Assembly (NCBI GenBank): GCA_944474755.1
Contig: OX104122.1
Span: forward strand, 13,278,641 to 13,342,640
Source of the DNA: Limnoperna fortunei
Taxonomy: Eukaryota; Mollusca; Bivalvia; Mytilida; Modiolidae
Length of the DNA stretch: 64,000 nt
Direction of reading: 5' to 3'
In this document: positions 58,525 to 64,000 of the stretch, piece by piece
Layout: each line of letters starts with the position of its first letter
Numbering within the stretch: position 1 is the first letter of the stretch
The notes under the pieces: model-generated
What the model saw: only the letters and a program-made list of their open reading frames with translations
The model's database searches: none
Told to the model about the DNA's origin: nothing
Made by a program: the position numbers and the translations under genes

Positions 58525-59452
58525 ACATACACTATAGGTTAATTAATAAAAAAAATTTCAATTAGGTTGCAGGAAAAATTATCACAGGTAGATGAATATA
58601 ACACCCTGAAAGATACTAATATAGGGACCGTGGAACATCACAAATATTGCTGACCAGTAGACAGATACTTCTGAAAAGGTGTTTCAATTACCATAGACCT
58701 ATATACCGGTATCTAAAATACAGGTCTATGAATTGACATAAGAATAAAAAAAATAGTATGATGATAAACAGATAGTGTGATGTCACTGATTTTGACCGAA
58801 AATTACATGAGAATTTGAACATCACGTTTTCTCTTGGGCACTAAGTGGAAACATCAGTTATTATAAACTTCAGTTGGTCCGTTTAGGATTTTTGTATAGG
58901 CCTATTTCTTTATGGGAATGACCATTACCATAAAGAAATAGCTCATCCATGTAAAGAAATAGGTCATCCCCATAAAGAAATACCTCATCATTATAAAGAA
59001 ATCTCTCATTATCATAAAGAAAACATACAATATATGGTTAATTAATAAAAAATATCAATAAGGTTCCCGGAAAATTATTAATCTCTTTCAGATAATAGTA
59101 TAGGGACCGCGGAACCTCACAAATATTGCTGACCCGTAGACAGATACTTCGTGTTTCAGTTACCATAGACCTGTATACCTAATATACAGGTCTATGTATT
59201 GACATAATAATAAAAAAATAGTGTGATGTGACTGATTTTGACCTAGAATCTATCGGCATTGGCCTATTTCTTTATGGGAATGACCATTACCATAAAGAAA
59301 TATCTCATCCATGTAAAGAAATAGCTCATCCCTATAAAGAAATAGCTAATCATTATTAAGAAATAGCTCATCATAATAAAGAAATAGCTCATCATAATGA
59401 AGAAATAGCTCATCATAATAAAGCAATAGCTCATCATAATAACAAAAAATTG
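58525..59452. repeat. 498-bp direct duplication ending in short tandem arrays
   Basis: The unit starts ACATACxxTATxGGTTAATTAAT at 58525 and again at 59023. Each contains ATAGGGACCG, CAAATATTGCTGACC and the hairpin CATAGACCT/AGGTCTATG. Each ends in an array of about 20-bp units of AAAGAAATAGCTCATC type (about 58903-59022 and 59265-59445). Each array opens with a 13-bp stem TATTTCTTTATGG/CCATAAAGAAATA (58903-58915 with 58928-58940). The second copy has an internal deletion. The block lies just downstream of gene B. Confidence 0.85.
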
Positions 59453-59827
59453 GACAAACTGTATATTATGTATTTAACGTCTCCTATTAGGGTTACACTA
59501 TCCAGGATGTCTTGAGGTTTCTAGTAAAACAACAAAATACTATTTTTACGCTGTTTCACTGATCGTCAGTTCTTGTTTTATAAAATCAATCTTATTTTTA
59601 CAGGATTGTTGACTAAAATGAGCAATACTTTTTCAAAGAAATAGTTTAATCATGATCAATATGAAAAATACTTTTGCGCAACTCTCGACATGTTACACAA
59701 AGCAATACATTTCAAGTAACAAACCAATCATTGACACACACAGTTATAATATATGTACTGAGAGCAAATGGACATAAAGGGAGCACATATAAATAACATC
59801 AGCATTTATAGGTGCAACAATCACAAC

Positions 59828-61770
59828 TTATTTATCTCTTTTAAGCTCATGTAATGTTTGCTTTATTTGCCTTAAAACCTGTTCCAAAATAATAAGTGCA
59901 TTAGAAGGATCTTTCTCCTCAAATAACATTAAAGCTTTAGTGATTAGGCTAAAGCTTTCTACATCTTTATATAATGTTAAAAAATATCTGTTTTCAATCG
60001 CTTGCTGCATCTCTCTGATAGCCATATAGCATTGTTGAATCTCATTAAGATGATAATGACACAGAAAACACATAAATTGAGCAAAGATAAATGGTGACAG
60101 AATGTGATCTGGTGAATAGTTCAATGTAAATTCCAATTCGTCTGGTATTAGTGTAGAATCTGAATGAAATTTTATTGGATTCACAGTTACAAGTTTAAAA
60201 AGACGCAATATTCCAAGTCTTTGAAAAGTTGTGGATGTGGTCATGTTCAGTTGTAGTTGTGATAGACCCTTCAGATAGTACACTTTCTCTGGTGTGCACT
60301 TCATTATTGCATAAGAAAGTATATAAAGAGCATTCCTGTAATGTTTAGTTTCGTAATAAAATGCCGCTAGCATTATCCAACCTGATACAGCATCATGGTG
60401 TATACTCTGCAAAAGGTACGCTAACTGTGTCCGTCGTTGGGAATAGATAAGTTTGTTTATATCAGGAGAAACAATAATTTTCGGAATTCCTGAACAGATG
60501 GATGACATTATACGCAGGCACGTTAATTTGATAACGGAAGTCTTGTTCACATTCAATATTCGAATGCATCTCCTGTATCCAATCGGCATTTCACTATTTG
60601 CCAAACGCCAAGGAATTGGGATAAGTGAATTCAAAATAAGTTCCAGTTGTGCTCCTTTCATTTTTGGTGAACCCGGCAAGGCATTTGAATGGATGCTGAA
60701 GCTTTTTAATTGCTCAGAGAAAAGCACACAGCGCCAACCAAAACTAAATAATGTGTTTAAATGTCCTAGTAGCAATTTCCGCGGTTGCCCTTCTATTTTA
60801 TTTTCAAACATATTGTTGAGTGGAATGAAATAATGGGGACACATTGAGAATTCTACACAGTACAGCAACCTTCTAAAACATCTCATAAAGCATTCTGCGA
60901 GATTTTCTGGTTTCCATTCTGTCACTGGTATTTCCTCTGACACCCAGAATACAATTGTTTTGATAAAGTATGAACAAAGTAGATTTTTACAATTGATATT
61001 ACTGTTGATTATGTCCTTAAGTAATATTTTCATCAGCGCATAACACAGTAATTGTGTATGACTAAATGAGTATATCAACAGCTTCTCAGCAACGGAAAAT
61101 GAAATACGCCATTCAAGTGCTTCATTTATAGATCCTTTACAGCCAATTGGAACGAAAAGAACCCCATGGTCAATTATGTCTGATTTAACGTCTCTGTTAG
61201 GCCACGAGGTATAGCTTCGTCTTATCCAATTACCTGCAGCCTGTATCCAGTGTTGATTGTGAAAACAGAATGCTGTATCTATTGTTTCTTCAATGTTTGA
61301 CAAACATGGCCCGTGAATAACCTCTCCAAATTGTGTACTCTTCAGCAATTCTAATTTGAACTTCTCACTAGACAAATATAATGAATTGCCTCTTTGTTCC
61401 AACAATTCTGGAAATGTTTGATTTGAAAGTTCAGAAATATTATAAAAGGATCGCAGTTTAGTAAAACATGGCTTGGTGTCATTAATTTCCATCACCAGGT
61501 TAATTTTATCTGGAACAAGTTTGACATTTTTTGTGTCTTCGTGTACTGCAAATGATTTTAAAACTATCATAACATCCATATCACTACCTCCTAATTCTAG
61601 TCCTTCACCAACACTTCCACTTAATATTGTGGCACGTGCGTCATTAAACTTTACATTATCACATATGGTGGTCATCAATCGTTTCGTTCTTACAGTTTCC
61701 TCTGTACCCACAATATGCTGACACAGGAATTGATATAATTCTAAAGATGTCGCACGCAATGAAAAATCAA
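59828..61770 (-). CDS. Mab-21/cGAS-like nucleotidyltransferase (cGLR-like), gene B, main exon
   Basis: The exon encodes about 647 residues of a predicted 649-aa protein. The catalytic core has SGSVGEGLELGGSDMDVM: G54/S55 and acids D66, D68 (numbered with exon 1). The third acid is D167 in IDTAFCFH. EWRISFSVAEKLL follows near 222, then SYFIKTIVFW and CPHYFI near 313. The ~330-residue C-terminal part has TPR-like helices, for example GWIMLAAFYYETKHYRNALY (about 466-485) and CFLCHYHLNEIQQCYMAI. No zinc-ribbon insertion. The expected role is cytosolic nucleic-acid sensing and cyclic-dinucleotide synthesis upstream of STING; ligand unknown. The start was set by splicing: an acceptor TTTTACTTACAG ends at 61771, the exon enters in phase 1, and no ATG lies near its beginning. 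Pseudogenes 1 and 2 are its close paralogues. Confidence 0.9.
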
Positions 61771-62652
61771 CTGTAAGTAAAAAAATTAATCCACGCAGTA
61801 ATTATTATATTGTTAATTGTTACAGTTATGAAATAATGTGCAATTTTAGAAAAAAATATGTACATAATTGCAAAATCAAAACATTGTTAGTCTCTAGATA
61901 TGTGCACTGCAATCATAATGGCATTAATAAAAGTACTTTTCATATTTATACAGTTTTGACTTTAAATTAATGCGGTGAATATTCAGTCGCGTTGTAGTTG
62001 TTTAGCTACAGTATACTAAATGCAAACATTGAACCTCTTTGACATTGTCATACGAATTTACAGACATTAATGTTCGATGCTTTTTAGAAGTTGTTCAACT
62101 ATATCGTTGCGTCCAGTTCTTATAGTTAGAGAAAGACAGACGACTGGTGGTAGCCCCAAAAAAAAAGCCTAATACTTATTTAGGATAAGAGTGCATCAAA
62201 CCTTGCCCACATCCCTCAACCTAAGTGTGCACAGATACGTGATAAATGGTAGATGACTATCTACCATAAACAGTCGACCACCGGCTTTAATAAGTAAGAA
62301 TAAATTCCGAGATTAGTTCGATGACACATCTAACACCCGATATAGTTATCAAATTAGGATTTGATTATTGTGAAAGCTTGGAGTGTAATGACTATTAAAT
62401 ATTTGTGGTATGTGGCTGTTTTAGTACGGCATGACTGGTGACAGGTTGACATGTGGACACAGAAACAAAAATACAAATGCATGGAAAAAATAGCAACAAA
62501 ATGTTTAATTGAAAATGCAATGTTTGTAATGCTTACAAAAGGAAACATTCATCGATATAATACGGACACTACAATGTTAATTGTAGCAAGATGAAACATG
62601 TTAACATACATCTTTATATTTTTTAATGTACTCTATTAAAAGTTCGTATTAC

Positions 62653-62659
62653 CTGCCAT
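62653..62659 (-). CDS. Gene B, first coding exon (ATGGCAG)
   Basis: On the minus strand ATGGCAG precedes GTAATACG, a donor. Splicing over an 882-bp intron (62652-61771) to the large exon gives a protein starting MAVDFSLRATS. The homologous pseudogene 1 has ATGACAG then GTAAGAC at the equivalent place, which supports the call. The 5' UTR extends upstream with AAAAAAATGG context. Confidence 0.7.
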
Positions 62660-64000
62660 TTTTTTAAATTCTTCTTTTGGTTGCTACTGTTTTACCGTCT
62701 TTGCAGTTAATGTCCCTTGCCTACGAAGAAAAATATTTATAAAAAATAGTATAAGACATAAACATAAAACGTTACTGACATAACCAGTTTTTCAGCAAAA
62801 CATTGTGGATGGGTCAAATAAACATAGATGTATGAGCATGCCATGTTGTTCTTGTAATAAGAATGTAAACGTTGTTTTATATATATACTTAGATGCCGAA
62901 ATGAAAATGCCGGATATAAAAGTATACACTAATATATTTCCAAGAAAATGCAGAAACAAAGCGTTAGAAGAACAATGTGAATTGTTTCCGTTAATGCTGT
63001 AAAAACACTTTCAGCAATTTCATGGGAGTGGAAAAAGAAGTAGCCAGTGAAAACAATGACCGAGGACAGGAACATGTTTATTCCAAACTTGATCTGGTTT
63101 TCAAACTGGTTGGATCAGAACATTACCAGGTTTGGAGTTCAGTTTACAACTACAAACCAAAACCACTTTTATTTGTTTATTTTTTGTTTAGCCTGGTTTA
63201 CCTGCCTAGTGCAGAAAGCAAGCACAATACAAAAACCCTGAACTTTGCTCTACTGTTTGCGACCAGTTTGTAACCTATGGCCTTTTGCCCAAAATGTGAA
63301 CTTGTTGGAAAAACAATTTTAAATAATCGCACTTCTCGAAATGGATTTCTAAAAGTATTAATATCAATAAAATTGACAATATTCAAGGGATCGAAAAAAC
63401 GTAGATGGGGAAAGCTTTGTTCTATGGCCAATAAATTGGTAACCAATTACATTAAATAATAATAACAGTGACTCACTTTTTCTCTATAAAACACCAGTCG
63501 ACCGGCACATAGTCAGAAACTTCAGGCTTTTGTAGCGTCTACAACGAGCTTTCTCTTGTTGAAATCTACAAAAAGGGAATTTTATTTCAAATCATTCAGC
63601 GTGATTTCATATTATATATATCTGAATGTTTTCCTCATGTGGTTTATTTAATTATTCACAATTTAAGTGTTTTTCGAAACTATGACATCACATGGTGGGT
63701 TTGTAACAGGATTACACCAAAAACAGTAATAATTTCCTTAAAGGTAGATTCTGGACAATGTCGACTGAAAGACTGACATAAATATATCAATTTAAATAGA
63801 ATTAATTGTGTCTATCTTCTTTCGTTAAAGCTAGATGAGATTAATATTATGTTATTGCAAAAACTATCTTCATTAATAGGCGTTCTATGTCAGATGTTAG
63901 ATTTCAAACTCAACAGATTGAAATAATAATTGAAAGGTCATTTAGAAATAAACAAACAGCTGTCTGCTAGATATAATACAGTTTTATATGACTAGGTACT
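62660..64000. other. Upstream region of gene B (duplicated at pseudogene 2)
   Basis: Presumed 5' UTR and promoter on the minus strand. I see no clear TATA or interferon/NF-kB-type element. 62773-62980 and 63760-63940 are homologous to 54838-55030 and 55500-55700. A frame at 63022-63273 has no recognisable similarity, and its counterpart in the duplicate is not preserved as a frame, so I do not call it. Confidence 0.5.

Noticed and set aside
58903..59445. CRISPR-like array
   Set aside because: Units are contiguous short tandem repeats without unique spacers, in a eukaryotic context.
63022..63459. Overlapping frames upstream of gene B
   Set aside because: No recognisable similarity, and the duplicated counterpart near 55080-55300 has no matching frame.

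Overview
The window looks like nuclear DNA of a marine mussel (Mytilus-like bivalve) or a close relative. It is AT-rich and gene-poor, with spliced genes of eukaryotic layout and a dense load of decayed retroelements: Penelope-like elements (PLEs), non-LTR LINEs, tRNA-derived SINEs, and a tandem element carrying hammerhead-ribozyme sequences. The species call comes from pattern recognition of these repeats and was not confirmed by a search.

Only two protein-coding genes look intact. Both encode Mab-21/cGAS-like nucleotidyltransferases (cGLR family, innate immune nucleic-acid sensors). Gene A is on the + strand (exon 2 at 3240-5377) and gene B on the - strand (exon 2 at 61770-59828). Each appears to have a tiny first coding exon joined by a phase-1 intron to one large exon. 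Two relatives of gene B lie on the same strand as gene B: pseudogene 1 (29174-26648), which keeps the exon 1 and splice sites but has stops and frameshifts, and pseudogene 2 (54835-53727), which has lost the catalytic half. This reads as a birth-and-death cluster of immune receptors.

Layout: 0.6-2.6 kb decayed PLE; 2.6-5.4 kb gene A; 5.9-7.6 kb tandem repeats; 8-11 kb SINE-like repeats and a second PLE; 11.5-11.8 kb SINE with target-site duplication (TSD); 13.2-15.3 kb two degraded hammerhead-bearing elements; 15.7-18.1 kb two minus-strand PLE relics with GIY-YIG endonuclease; 18.6-20.7 kb a 5'-truncated LINE with clear TSD; 21.4-22.8 kb a third RT-bearing PLE of the endonuclease-free type; 25.1-25.85 kb a head-to-tail dimer with two hammerhead motifs; 26.6-29.2 kb cGLR pseudogene 1; 29.5-36.3 kb PLE remnants, tandem duplications and foldback elements; 37.2-45.35 kb a LINE/Gypsy relic followed by a near-identical duplication X-Y-X'-Z-Y'; 47-48.4 kb an older diverged copy of Z-Y; 49.4-50.3 kb a Tc1-like transposase relic; 52.1-52.4 kb a second young SINE; 53.7-55.8 kb cGLR pseudogene 2 and its duplicated flank; 58.2-59.5 kb foldbacks and duplicated short-repeat arrays; 59.8-62.7 kb gene B.

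Most striking is the dimer at 25145-25850. Its upstream hammerhead has the conserved core, three paired helices and a GUC cleavage site. The two predicted cleavage sites are 376 nt apart, the size expected for animal retrozymes that make small circular RNAs. The family is known in animals; this locus and the PLEs that might mobilise it deserve a closer look. The second notable feature is the 37.9-45.3 kb duplication. It may be a real tandem duplication, or two haplotypes joined in assembly, and it preserves both a dated SINE insertion and its empty site.
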